A stretch of 64,000 nucleotides of DNA from Sulfuricurvum sp. (GCA_028718525.1 JAQULP010000005.1:45548-109547); one strand, 5' to 3'; counted from the first letter of the stretch, positions 17,661 through 25,233 are shown. Notes: a model not told the origin generated them from the letters alone. Numbers and translations: made by a program.

Positions 17661-18068
17661 ATGAAATACCTAACTATCTTTTTGATGCTCTCAATGTCAC
17701 TAATGGCGGCGTCACCAGAAGTCAACCAATACATGAATGAGCTCTCAACTGCAGCCAAAGCCCAAGACAAGACTTTTACGGGATTTGATGCTACCAGAGG
17801 AAAAGAAATTTTTACCTCAACATATATAGGTAAACAAGGAAAATCTATTTCATGTACTACGTGTCATACAGTTAATCTCAGCAATTCTGGAAAAAATTCC
17901 CTGACCGGAAAAGTGATCGAACCGCTCTCTCCACGCGCCAATGCTCAACGGCTCACGAGTGCCAAAGAGGTCAAAAAATGGCTGAAACGAAATTTCGTAG
18001 ACGTTTACACACGGGAGGGAACAGCCCAAGAAAAAGGTGACGTTCTCACCTACATACAAAACAATTAA
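17661..18068 (+). CDS. Small periplasmic cytochrome c (DUF1924 / SHP-like)
   Basis: The ATG at 17661 is preceded by GGAGGA at 17651-17656 and gives 135 residues beginning with a signal peptide (MKYLTIFLMLSMSLMAAS). A single haem-binding motif CTTCH is present, followed by PLSPRANAQRLTSAKEVKKW, the pattern of DUF1924 'sphaeroides haem protein'-like cytochromes, usually encoded beside diheme cytochromes and cytochrome b561. The longer upstream frame is not needed. It is the first gene of a six-gene operon ending with a two-component system. Its likely role is electron transfer in the periplasm. Confidence 0.85.
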   Translation: MKYLTIFLMLSMSLMAASPEVNQYMNELSTAAKAQDKTFTGFDATRGKEIFTSTYIGKQGKSISCTTCHTVNLSNSGKNSLTGKVIEPLSPRANAQRLTSAKEVKKWLKRNFVDVYTREGTAQEKGDVLTYIQNN

Positions 18069-18079
18069 AAGGATTTATC

Positions 18080-18607
18080 ATGAAAACACTATGGAAAGTA
18101 TCCCTTGCTGCCGCATTGTTAGTCGGAGGCGTTTATCTGTATGCCGATGATGATGAGATGGAACACGCACGCCCGACGCAAAGCAAACCATTGAGTAAAC
18201 AAGATCAAAGTGCGGCTGCTTTGTATAAAAAAGAGTGTAGAGCATGCCATATGGCCTATCAACCGAGCTTTTTGCCTAAGCGATCGTGGGATAAAACCAT
18301 GAATAGGCTTGATAACCATTTTGGTACAGACGCAACCATGGATCCAGCAGACACCAAAACAGTCAAAAATTATTTGATGACGTATGCAAGTACCAATGAT
18401 CGCATTACGGATATGAGAGGTGGTGTTGCGTTACGTATTTCTCAAACATCTCATTTTGTGAGGGAGCATCGAGAGATTTCAAAGAAAATGATTACACAGT
18501 CAGCGGTAAAAAGCATTGCCAATTGTAATGCCTGCCACACCAAAGCAGAGGCTGGAAGCTACCGTGAGCGTGAGATTAACATCCCCAACTATGGACGTTG
18601 GGAATAA
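18080..18607 (+). CDS. Periplasmic diheme cytochrome c
   Basis: 175 residues with an N-terminal signal sequence (~1-23) and two CxxCH motifs, CRACH near residue 53 and CNACH near 151. The arrangement (SFLPKRSWDKTMNRLDNHFG between them, His-rich middle) matches the diheme cytochrome family PF09626. The same domain recurs as the C-terminal half of the next gene. It should exchange electrons with the membrane cytochrome b561. AAAAGG precedes the ATG, and the gap to the previous gene is 11 bases. Confidence 0.87.
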   Translation: MKTLWKVSLAAALLVGGVYLYADDDEMEHARPTQSKPLSKQDQSAAALYKKECRACHMAYQPSFLPKRSWDKTMNRLDNHFGTDATMDPADTKTVKNYLMTYASTNDRITDMRGGVALRISQTSHFVREHREISKKMITQSAVKSIANCNACHTKAEAGSYREREINIPNYGRWE

Positions 18608-18620
18608 CCACTAGGAGACT

Positions 18621-19739
18621 ATGATGAAACGGGTTTATGTCTGGACACTGCCTACGCGATTATTTCACTGGCTGTTTGTTGCATTTATCATAGCTGCATG
18701 GATCAGTGCTGATGAAGATCGTTGGCTCAGCATTCATGTCGCACTTGGAAGTGCACTTGCAGGACTGCTCATTTTCCGCATCATATGGGGAATAATGGGA
18801 CCAAAATATTCTAAATTTAGTGATTTTAACTTTCAGATCAGCGGACTAAAAGAGTATATAGCAGGGATATTTCATCCCTCGCGTCACTATGTCGGGCATA
18901 ATCCTGCGGCAAGCTATATCATGATAGCGATGTTCATAACCGTAGGTTTAGCTATTGTCAGTGGATTTCTAGTCTATGGAATTCAAGAAAATCGTGGTAT
19001 TTTGGCTTTTTTACATGCTAGAGCATTTGGCGAGATGGATCTATTTAAAGAGGTCCATGAATTTTTCGTCAATATACTGTGGGTATTAATCGCATTGCAT
19101 GTTAGTGGTGTACTCATGAATAGGCTCTTGCATGCAGAAGATGGTACTTTGACCTCTATCTTTGATGGATATAAAAACATCAAAAGCGATAATGTAAGAT
19201 TGTCATTGTTGCAAAAAATCGTTGCTATTATTGGAATTACTGGAAGTATAGTGATTTTGGTTTATGCCCTTAGTGTCCCCAATAATCCTTTGGTCGTGTC
19301 GCATACTTTACATATTGACTATACAAAAGAACATAAGCTGTTTGTAAACGAATGCGCCTCTTGCCATACTCTCTACCCTCCCTCTCTTTTACCAAAGCAA
19401 TCGTGGGTGAAACTGATGGGAGATCTTTCGAATCACTTCGGAGATGATGCTTCGTTGGAGCCTGCCGATAATCGCTCTATTTTGGCGTATCTGTTAGCGC
19501 ATTCAGCAGAGTCATCAAAACAGGAGATGTCGGTTAAAATAATGCAAACGCTACAAAATCGCGATATCATAGCAATAACGCAAACACCGTTTTGGAAACG
19601 AACTCATCGGCACATTCCGATTGAGGTATTTCAAGGTGATCTCGTTAAAAGTCGTGCCAACTGTAAAGCATGTCATAGCGATGTGGAGCAGGGGCTTATT
19701 GAAGATAACGCGATTAGACCCATCGCAATGAAGGTATAA
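18621..19739 (+). CDS. Cytochrome b561 fused to a diheme cytochrome c domain
   Basis: 372 residues. The N-terminal ~210 residues are a four-helix cytochrome b561 (PF01292), with haem-ligand histidines in LFHWLF, IHVALGSALAG and IALHVSGVLMNRLLH. After a fifth hydrophobic helix (~195-215) comes a periplasmic diheme domain with CASCH (~243) and CKACH (~348), similar to the preceding gene, including the LLPKQSW segment. It would carry electrons across the inner membrane to the cytochromes beside it. Two adjacent ATGs exist; the second (18624) is better spaced from AGGAG. Confidence 0.9.
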   Translation: MMKRVYVWTLPTRLFHWLFVAFIIAAWISADEDRWLSIHVALGSALAGLLIFRIIWGIMGPKYSKFSDFNFQISGLKEYIAGIFHPSRHYVGHNPAASYIMIAMFITVGLAIVSGFLVYGIQENRGILAFLHARAFGEMDLFKEVHEFFVNILWVLIALHVSGVLMNRLLHAEDGTLTSIFDGYKNIKSDNVRLSLLQKIVAIIGITGSIVILVYALSVPNNPLVVSHTLHIDYTKEHKLFVNECASCHTLYPPSLLPKQSWVKLMGDLSNHFGDDASLEPADNRSILAYLLAHSAESSKQEMSVKIMQTLQNRDIIAITQTPFWKRTHRHIPIEVFQGDLVKSRANCKACHSDVEQGLIEDNAIRPIAMKV

Positions 19740-19741
19740 GC

Positions 19742-20128
19742 ATGAAATTGTTGATCCTCATTTTGTCACTGTTATGTTTTGTATGGGCGGATTCATCGCG
19801 GATGGATGATGATCCCCATCGTTTTCCTATGGATTTTGATAATTTGCATCTTACTACTCAACAGCGCCAAGTTCTAAAAGAGATCATGCGTGAGTATCAG
19901 GGATCTTCGCGCCTCTATCACAAACAAAATGCAAAGACAAAGCTAGAGCTTAATACGCTGTTCCTCAATCCTAATTTCGATGAAAACACATTTCGTGCCA
20001 AAAGCATAGAGATGCAGACTTCATCTATAGAGATCAAGACACAATTGCTTAAGAAGCTTCATGCCATTTTAACACCACAGCAAAAACAACAATTCATCCG
20101 CCATATACAGGAGTGGGAAATTGAGTAA
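19742..20128 (+). CDS. Periplasmic Spy/CpxP/ZraP-like protein
   Basis: 128 residues with a signal peptide (MKLLILILSLLCFVWA) and an all-helical mature region containing LTTQQRQVLKEIM and LTPQQKQQF, the LTxxQ repeats of the Spy/CpxP/ZraP group. Such proteins bind metals or unfolded proteins in the periplasm and often modulate a linked sensor kinase. It begins three bases after the cytochrome b561 stop and overlaps the regulator gene by eight bases. This fits a sensory accessory role for the kinase at 20796. Confidence 0.75.
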   Translation: MKLLILILSLLCFVWADSSRMDDDPHRFPMDFDNLHLTTQQRQVLKEIMREYQGSSRLYHKQNAKTKLELNTLFLNPNFDENTFRAKSIEMQTSSIEIKTQLLKKLHAILTPQQKQQFIRHIQEWEIE

Positions 20129-20792
20129 AAAAGTCCTTCTCATTGAAGATGACAGCGCACTTCAAGAACTGATTATCGGATATTTGAAACCGTTTGGATT
20201 TACGGCTTGTGGTTACACCTATCCCAAAGAGGCGCTTGATGCGTTGTTGGTACGCAAAGAGCCGTTTGATATTGTCGTATTAGATCTTATGCTTCCTGAA
20301 ATGGACGGTTTTGATGTTGCCAAAACCATCAAGCAACAGCTCGATATCCCTATCATCATCTCCTCCGCACGTACCGACATAGGCAATAAAATCTATGGCT
20401 ATGATCTAGGTGCCGATGATTATTTGGACAAGCCGTATGAACCGCGCGAACTTGTTTTGCGCCTGGAGGCAGTATTGCGCCGTTATGGGCATAAACATGC
20501 CTTTACTATATCTGATTTCACAATCGATGAGTCCAATAAATCGCTAGAAATGGACGGGTATGGGATAGACTTGACACGTATTGAATTTGATATATTTCTT
20601 CTTTTAGTAAAAAATCGCGGAAAAAATGTATCTCGTGATCAAATTATCAACTCATTAGGGCTTGATGAAGAGACAAAACATCGCACCATCGATATGCACA
20701 TCAGTAACCTGCGTCAAAAGATCGGTGACGATGCTAAAGAACCTCTGTATATCAAATCGGTATGGGGTATCGGCTACAAGTTTATGGGCTGA
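20121..20792 (+). CDS. OmpR-family response regulator
   Basis: 223 residues. The receiver domain has the acidic pocket EDD near the start, phosphoacceptor Asp55 (VLDLMLPEMDG) and the conserved Lys in LDKPYEP. A winged-helix DNA-binding domain follows (~130-223), ending in SVWGIGYKF. The start is TTG at 20121 with GGAG at 20110-20113; it lies inside the preceding gene, suggesting coupling. The binding site is probably the 11-bp-period TGTCAA repeat seen at 17577, 22084 and 30939. Confidence 0.95.
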   Translation: MSKKVLLIEDDSALQELIIGYLKPFGFTACGYTYPKEALDALLVRKEPFDIVVLDLMLPEMDGFDVAKTIKQQLDIPIIISSARTDIGNKIYGYDLGADDYLDKPYEPRELVLRLEAVLRRYGHKHAFTISDFTIDESNKSLEMDGYGIDLTRIEFDIFLLLVKNRGKNVSRDQIINSLGLDEETKHRTIDMHISNLRQKIGDDAKEPLYIKSVWGIGYKFMG

Positions 20793-20795
20793 CTC

Positions 20796-22022
20796 ATGTC
20801 AATATTTACTAAAATCACTTCACTTTTTTTGATCAGTTTAACGCTCATGATCGGGATTGGCTATCAAATAGATAAAATCAATACGCAAAAATATGAAGCT
20901 CTGCTCGTGCAAAAATATGTGTTGGATGGACGTAAAATATTTACATGGATGGCGGTTTCATCCCCAGAGGAGCTGGCAGGAAAACTCAAAACCTTAAATC
21001 TGGTCAAAATATCTCCACAGCAACCTAAACGCTTTATTATGAGACAACCGCATACTTTTGGTTTGTTTGAAATCTTTGAAGCTACGGGTGGTGATTATGT
21101 CATGCATCTTCGATATATCGATGAAGAGCTATATCTGTGTGACACAACTCTGGATGAGGCGCAAAAAGAGGGGTGGATTCTGGGCTATCTCGTACTTGTG
21201 GATATTGCTGTATTGACCATTATCTTTTTTAGCATTCTTCGCATGCTTTCACCTTTACGGGCTATTGCTTCGAGTATGCGTAAATTTACAACGGGAAATT
21301 ACGCTAGCCGTAGTGATGTTCGTTCACGAGATGAGATAGGCGAAGTGGCAAAAACGTACAATGAAATGGCACAAACCATTGAAAATCTGATCCGTTCACG
21401 AGAAGAGTTGCTTCGTGATGTGGGGCATGAATTGCGTACCCCGATTTCGAGAGGATTATTTGCATTGGAAAATATTGAACCTTCAAAGTCAAAAGAGATA
21501 ATCAAACGCTCTCTCGCAGAACTCGATGGGCTCACTCAGGAACTTTTGGATATAGAAAAGTTTCAAGCAACGGATATACTGACTATGCAAACCTTTAGCG
21601 CACAAACACTTGTTTTAGCAGCGCTCTCGAAACTGCAGCTTGTAGATGAATCGGCGATAAAAATAGAATTGAAAAGCAATTTTTCACTGAACGGTGATCT
21701 AAAATATTTATCACTCGCTTTGAAAAATCTTCTGGATAATGCGCTCAAATATACCGATGAACTTCCCATCACCCTAGAAGTTACGTTAAATAAAATAAGC
21801 GTTTACAATCACGGTAAACCATTAAAAAAACAGTTTGAGCATTTACTCTCTCCGTTTACACGCGAGGAAAATTCACGCATAATGGAGGGATTTGGGCTGG
21901 GTCTTAATATTGTCAGTAAAATCGTTAACAAGCATAAATTTATATTAGAATATGGCTACGAAGTAGATTACCATCGATTTTCGATCATTATGTGTCATAC
22001 GAAGAATAAAAATATAGACTAA
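20796..22022 (+). CDS. ArsS-type sensor histidine kinase
   Basis: 408 residues with two membrane helices (~5-22 and ~130-152) flanking a ~105-residue periplasmic sensor. A HAMP segment (MLSPLRAIASSMRKFTTGNY), HisKA with His211 (RDVGHELRTPIS) and a HATPase domain (NLLDNALKYTD, EGFGLGLNIV) follow. This is the ArsS-like class common in Campylobacterota. It starts three bases after the regulator, so the two are a cognate pair. Possible signals are redox state, metals or envelope stress, given the cytochromes and the Spy-like protein in the same operon. Confidence 0.93.
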   Translation: MSIFTKITSLFLISLTLMIGIGYQIDKINTQKYEALLVQKYVLDGRKIFTWMAVSSPEELAGKLKTLNLVKISPQQPKRFIMRQPHTFGLFEIFEATGGDYVMHLRYIDEELYLCDTTLDEAQKEGWILGYLVLVDIAVLTIIFFSILRMLSPLRAIASSMRKFTTGNYASRSDVRSRDEIGEVAKTYNEMAQTIENLIRSREELLRDVGHELRTPISRGLFALENIEPSKSKEIIKRSLAELDGLTQELLDIEKFQATDILTMQTFSAQTLVLAALSKLQLVDESAIKIELKSNFSLNGDLKYLSLALKNLLDNALKYTDELPITLEVTLNKISVYNHGKPLKKQFEHLLSPFTREENSRIMEGFGLGLNIVSKIVNKHKFILEYGYEVDYHRFSIIMCHTKNKNID

Positions 22023-22041
22023 TTTTACATAAGTACATAAA

Positions 22042-22055
22042 ATGGGGTCATTCCA
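22042..22055. repeat. Solo copy of the IS3-element end
   Basis: ATGGGGTCATTCCA differs by one G from the right terminal sequence of the IS3-family element at 24863-24877. It stands alone between the kinase stop and the next promoter and may be the scar of a lost copy. It is short, so coincidence is possible. Confidence 0.35.
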
Positions 22056-22083
22056 GCTAAACGGATCTGAGCTTTAATAATTC

Positions 22084-22117
22084 TCTTGACACTTTCTTAA
22101 CACTATTTGGTTATAGT
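22084..22117 (+). promoter_or_regulatory. Regulator site and promoter of the ZIP transporter gene
   Basis: TCTTGACAC (22084-22092) and TCTTAACAC (22095-22103) are the reverse complement of the repeat at 17577-17596, with one mismatch and the same 11-base period. A -10-like TATAGT follows at 22112-22117. The gene starts at 22157. The inverted orientation relative to the other two sites could mean a different mode of action. Confidence 0.5.
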
Positions 22118-22156
22118 TTTTTTCTAAAAAAAGAAAATCAACTCAGAAAGGTTTCT

Positions 22157-22870
22157 ATGACTCCTTTTACGGCCATGCTTATTCCCGCCATTGTTGCCTC
22201 AGTTGGGGGTATACTTGCTATGTTTTGGAACCCATCGCACAATGCCCGCAGTTTAATCCAGCACTTTGCAGCCGGTGTTGTGCTCGCGGCTTTAGCAGTA
22301 GAAGTTTTACCGGAACTCGGACGGGAGCACGCACCTGCGTCGGTTTTGATCAGCTCATTTGCAATTGGTGGGATACTCATGTATCTCATGAAGTTATGGA
22401 GTATTAGCCTAGAAAGTAAAGAGAGCCATTTAGATGGAAGTACCTTTAATTATGGCTTAATTGCCGCAACATTTATTGATGTAGCGGTGGATGGATTTAT
22501 CATCGGTGCAGGATTTGCTGCTGGTGGTACTACTGGTTTGATTTTAGCACTTGGTTTATCAGTAGAACTTCTCTTTTTGGGATTAGCCTTGGTTTCTGAT
22601 ACGATTAAGGGATGGCGTATTATTGTTATGACCTCATTATTAGCGGGTGTAGTTTTAACTTGTACCTTGTTAGGCAATTATCTTTTGACAGGCGCTTCGA
22701 CAAGTACTATCAGTGCCATATTGGCATTTGGTGTAGCGGCTTTACTGTATTTAGTCACCGATGAACTATTGGTTGAAGCGCACACAGTAGAAGAAAAACC
22801 GTCATCTACTCTGTGGCTATTTGCAGGTTTTTTAGTTTTCTGGAGTATTCAACTTTTTAGTATTGCCTGA
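22157..22870 (+). CDS. ZIP-family divalent metal transporter
   Basis: 237 residues with about eight hydrophobic helices. The ZIP signature is visible in the second helix (HFAAGVVLAALAVEVLPEL), the metal-site helix (DVAVDGFIIGAGF) and the late VTDELLVEAH. ZIP proteins move zinc, iron or manganese into the cytoplasm; the specificity is not readable here. AAAGG lies in front of the ATG. It is a single gene downstream of the two-component operon, with a site for the same regulator in its promoter. Confidence 0.85.
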   Translation: MTPFTAMLIPAIVASVGGILAMFWNPSHNARSLIQHFAAGVVLAALAVEVLPELGREHAPASVLISSFAIGGILMYLMKLWSISLESKESHLDGSTFNYGLIAATFIDVAVDGFIIGAGFAAGGTTGLILALGLSVELLFLGLALVSDTIKGWRIIVMTSLLAGVVLTCTLLGNYLLTGASTSTISAILAFGVAALLYLVTDELLVEAHTVEEKPSSTLWLFAGFLVFWSIQLFSIA

Positions 22871-22902
22871 TATACAATCAAACACTAACTCTGAATCTGG
22901 TA

Positions 22903-23160
22903 CTACTTGGCATGCATTATATGATCGCTGTGGACATAGTTCCAGTCGGGATGGGGTTTGGTGGTGGATGATTTCAGATACTGCTTCAACTCGGGAAACA
23001 ATACTGCAGAAAGAGCAGAATCATCCATTTCAAGGGCATGATGAATATCAAGTCCACTTTTCTCAAAGCGGGAGGTAAAACTGGAGACTCCTAATTTGGA
23101 AGAGACACCCAAGAGCTAAATGTTTCGGTTCGACAGTTGGCCTAAATATTTTAGGCGCAG
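22903..23160 (-). pseudogene. Decayed fragment of an IS21-family transposase (istA)
   Basis: On the minus strand the frame reads RLKYLGQLSNRNI, a stop, then LGVSSKLGVSSF, RFEKSGLDIHHALEMDDSAL, LFPELKQYL and PHPDWNYVHSDHIM before a terminal stop. This is the N-terminal third of IstA: the HTH region, then the '(L)FP...PDW..VH' linker. The in-frame TAG and the missing catalytic core mark it as dead. No istB and no IS21 ends were found nearby. Confidence 0.65.
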
Positions 23161-23188
23161 TACCTCTTTAGGTGCAGCGATTGAGAGT

Positions 23189-23374
23189 TTGCTCAAAATA
23201 AAACGTCTATTTGATAAAGAGTTCATTGAACTAGACCTTACTTCCAAAGAGCGGATCCACACCATGATCGGGTTTGGGGAATACGGCTCAAAAGAAGAAG
23301 TAGTTGCTTCAGCGATTGAGAAACTCTTCGCTGAGCATCGAGAGAAGATTATTAAGAAGATTGAGGCACTTTAA
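23189..23374 (+). CDS. Possible ribbon-helix-helix antitoxin-like fragment
   Basis: About 61 residues from a TTG at 23189 (IKRLFDKEFIELDLTSKE, then FGEYGSKEEVVASAIEKL and a lysine-rich helix). The 'GEYGSKEEVV..AIEKL' part resembles ParD/CopG antitoxins. The frame stays open upstream to 23120, but that part overlaps the IS21 remnant on the other strand and is unlikely to be coding. There is no clear Shine-Dalgarno and no partner toxin, so it may be a remnant. Confidence 0.35.
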   Translation: MLKIKRLFDKEFIELDLTSKERIHTMIGFGEYGSKEEVVASAIEKLFAEHREKIIKKIEAL

Positions 23375-23407
23375 TAAATCGGTGAGAAATATTTTTCTTT
23401 GAAAACT
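23371..23407. repeat. Left copy of an imperfect direct repeat flanking the zeta-toxin module
   Basis: This 37-base segment matches 25152-25188 at 31 of 37 positions in the same orientation. The conserved core is CGGTGAG-N3-TATTTTTCTTTGAA. The two copies bracket the broken toxin, the IS3 element and the antitoxin gene. Confidence 0.6.
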
Positions 23408-23428
23408 AATACATAAACAAAATTTAAA

Positions 23429-23602
23429 TCATTTGCTCTCTTTGAGAAAATCTAATATTGGCATTGCCCACTCATTAATCTGCGTATATTCTTTTGCAAT
23501 CGTTCCGTCAACAACTCTAAAAAGTGGTTGCGGATCTGCAAAATCGACCGAGTTGTCGTAAATATAAGCACGGTCCACGATACTAGCGGCAATACAGCAA
23601 TT
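23429..23602 (-). pseudogene. C-terminal remnant of a zeta-type toxin kinase, cut by the IS3 element
   Basis: Reading away from the IS left end on the minus strand gives 57 codons (IAASIVDRAYIYDNSVDFA, PLFRVVDGTIAKEYTQINEW, then AMPILDFLKESK and a stop). The 'DRAYIYDNS' and 'FRVVDG' patterns are typical of the C-terminal part of PF06414 zeta toxins, ATP-dependent sugar-nucleotide kinases. The Walker A half is missing. The matching antitoxin gene sits on the far side of the IS at 24881-25060, with only the first seven bases of the toxin after it. The insertion therefore came with loss of most of the toxin gene. Confidence 0.7.
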
Positions 23603-23687
23603 TGGAATGACCCCCTAAACGTAGACACTTTTTAATTCGTTAACTTTGTCGATTTAGGTCGACATGGAATACGAGCAGGAGAAGTGA

Positions 23688-23960
23688 ATGCCCCCGAGAT
23701 ATACAGATGAGTTCAAACAAGAGGCTGCGAAGCAAGTCACGCAATACAATTATCCGATAAAAGAGGTTGCGGAGCGGCTGGGAGTGCATGCCGATTCTTT
23801 GAAAAAATGGGTGAAGCAGTATAAACATCCCAAGGAGTTTGGACAGCAGCAGGCATCCAACGATGAGATACGACGATTGAGAGCAGAACTCAAGCGGGTC
23901 ACAGAGGAGCGTGACATCCTAAAAAAGGCCGCCGCGTACTTTGCCAGAAACCCAGGATAA
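23688..23960 (+). CDS. IS3-family OrfA
   Basis: 90 residues of the HTH_Tnp_1 type: PPRYTDEFKQEAAKQV, EVAERLGVHADSLKKWVKQY, then a leucine-zipper-like helix (IRRLRAELKRVTEERDILKK). It binds the IS ends. GAGAAG precedes the ATG. Normal termination gives OrfA; a -1 shift at 23921-23927 fuses it to OrfB. Confidence 0.93.
   Translation: MPPRYTDEFKQEAAKQVTQYNYPIKEVAERLGVHADSLKKWVKQYKHPKEFGQQQASNDEIRRLRAELKRVTEERDILKKAAAYFARNPG
23921..23927 (+). other. Programmed -1 frameshift site A_AAA_AAG
   Basis: The heptamer lies in the orfA phase as CTA-AAA-AAG. Shifting back one base enters the orfB frame, which is open from here through KYAFIQVHEPLYPVRRLC to the annotated OrfB. The orfA frame continues for only 11 more codons. 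Confidence 0.8.
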
Positions 23961-24019
23961 AGTACGCTTTCATACAGGTTCATGAGCCGCTGTATCCGGT
24001 TCGAAGACTGTGCAAGGCG

Positions 24020-24847
24020 ATGCAGGTTCATCCGAGTGGCTATTACGCATGGATTAAAGACCCGATGTCTGATCGTGCCAAAGCGAACACGGCATTGACT
24101 GAACAGATCAAAGAGGCATATGCCCAAAGTAACAATGCCTACGGATACCGCAACATCCATAAAGACCTGATCGAATCAGGGATTGCCGTTAACAAGAAAA
24201 GAGTAGCACGTTTGATGAAGATTATTGGGTTGTATGGAGCAGGTACTTTGAAGAAAAAGCCCCGTCATAAGGCGGGTAGCCTGCATAAAGCCCATCCGAA
24301 CCATCTCAAGCAGTGCTTCAACGTCCAGCATCCAAATGAAGCATGGGTGACAGATATCACCTACATCCGTACCTATGAGGGATGGCTGTATCTGGCGGTG
24401 GTACTCGATCTGTTCAGCCGTAAAGTGATCGGATGGGGGATGAGCCATCGAATGACAACATCGCTGGCCATGGATGCATTAATGATGGCAACCAAACGGC
24501 AACAACCGAAGCAATCCGTACTGCTCCATTCAGATCAGGGATCACAGTTCAGCTCCTATGAATGGCAAAGTATGCTCAAGCGGTGTAACATCATTCCCAG
24601 CATGAGCCGTCGGGGTAACTGCTATGACAATGCCGTTGTAGAAAGCTTCTTTAAAACCTTGAAAAAAGAGTGTGTCAGGAAAGAGATATTCGTCACCAGA
24701 GAGGAAGCACGATCAAAGATTTTTCACTATATCGAGATGTTCTATAACCCTAAAAGACGGCATAGTTATCTTGGATATTTATCTCCAAACGAATTTGAGG
24801 TAAGATACTTATCGGAATCAAGAAACCATGAGGTGTTGACGGATTGA
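24020..24847 (+). CDS. IS3-family transposase OrfB (DDE)
   Basis: 275 residues from the first ATG, but translation probably enters from orfA by frameshift. The HTH_21 region (YAQSNNAYGYRNIHKDL) is followed by an rve integrase core with Asp in WVTDITYI, Asp in LLHSDQGSQF and Glu in DNAVVESFFKTLK. All three catalytic residues are present at normal spacing, and the final YNPKRRHSYLGYLSP is complete. Confidence 0.95.
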   Translation: MQVHPSGYYAWIKDPMSDRAKANTALTEQIKEAYAQSNNAYGYRNIHKDLIESGIAVNKKRVARLMKIIGLYGAGTLKKKPRHKAGSLHKAHPNHLKQCFNVQHPNEAWVTDITYIRTYEGWLYLAVVLDLFSRKVIGWGMSHRMTTSLAMDALMMATKRQQPKQSVLLHSDQGSQFSSYEWQSMLKRCNIIPSMSRRGNCYDNAVVESFFKTLKKECVRKEIFVTREEARSKIFHYIEMFYNPKRRHSYLGYLSPNEFEVRYLSESRNHEVLTD

Positions 24848-24880
24848 AAAATCGTCTACCAAATGGGGGTCATTCCATTT

Positions 24881-25060
24881 TCATACTTTTAAAGTATGGT
24901 ATTTCAAACGTGCTTTTTGAATCTCGGCGGCAACTGACTCACTAAGTTGTTTTTTGACCAATAATGCTTTCTTCTTAGCTTCACTTGCGACGTCGTGCAT
25001 CAATGCACTAAGCTCTTTATCGGAGGGTTCATATGTCGTCATTAAAACTGCTCTTTCCAT
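24881..25060 (-). CDS. Antitoxin of the zeta-type toxin module
   Basis: 59 residues from the ATG at 25060, with AGGAGTT just upstream. The sequence TTYEPSDKELSALMHDVASE followed by a long basic helix (EIQKARLKYHTLKV) is the short protein found in front of many proteobacterial zeta toxins. Its TGA overlaps an ATG (24884) that would start the toxin, but the IS3 element follows after seven bases. It is intact but has no active partner left. Confidence 0.7.
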   Translation of the reverse strand: MERAVLMTTYEPSDKELSALMHDVASEAKKKALLVKKQLSESVAAEIQKARLKYHTLKV

Positions 25061-25151
25061 GGACAACTCCTGATATATTATATTTAGGATATTCTAACAT
25101 AACATCAAATATTTTCCTATCAAAAGACTATAATCAAAAAATCTGACCCTT

Positions 25152-25188
25152 TTAACAAACCGGTGAGTGGTATTTTTCTTTGAAGACT
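25152..25188. repeat. Right copy of the imperfect direct repeat flanking the zeta-toxin module
   Basis: Partner of 23371-23407. It lies 46 bases beyond the efflux-operon stop and about 90 bases upstream of the antitoxin start. The rest of 25061-25233 holds no gene. Confidence 0.6.
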
Positions 25189-25233
25189 CCTTCATGTTTT
25201 GAAAAACAAGTTTATCTCTTATCTTAATATTTA

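Larger units (their letters stand above)
23603..24877 (+). mobile_element. Complete IS3-family insertion sequence (1275 bp)
   Basis: The ends carry inverted repeats: TGGAATGACCCCC at 23603-23615 against the inverse at 24865-24877, with GTAGAC matched further in (23621-23626 and its complement at 24854-24859). Between them are orfA and orfB in the -1 arrangement with an A_AAA_AAG slippery site. The transposase DDE residues are intact, so the element may be active. It lies in the remains of a zeta-toxin gene. ATTT borders both sides if the first T is counted as target, but the gene on the two sides does not rejoin. Confidence 0.9.

Noticed and set aside
22863-23078. 71-codon plus-strand frame after the ZIP gene
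   Set aside because: The opposite strand carries a recognisable istA remnant, and the plus frame has no family pattern or ribosome site.
23600-24880. ATTT on both sides of the IS3 element as a target duplication
   Set aside because: It requires the element to start with GG instead of the family-typical TG, and the toxin gene does not rejoin across the IS. It is recorded as a possible coincidence.
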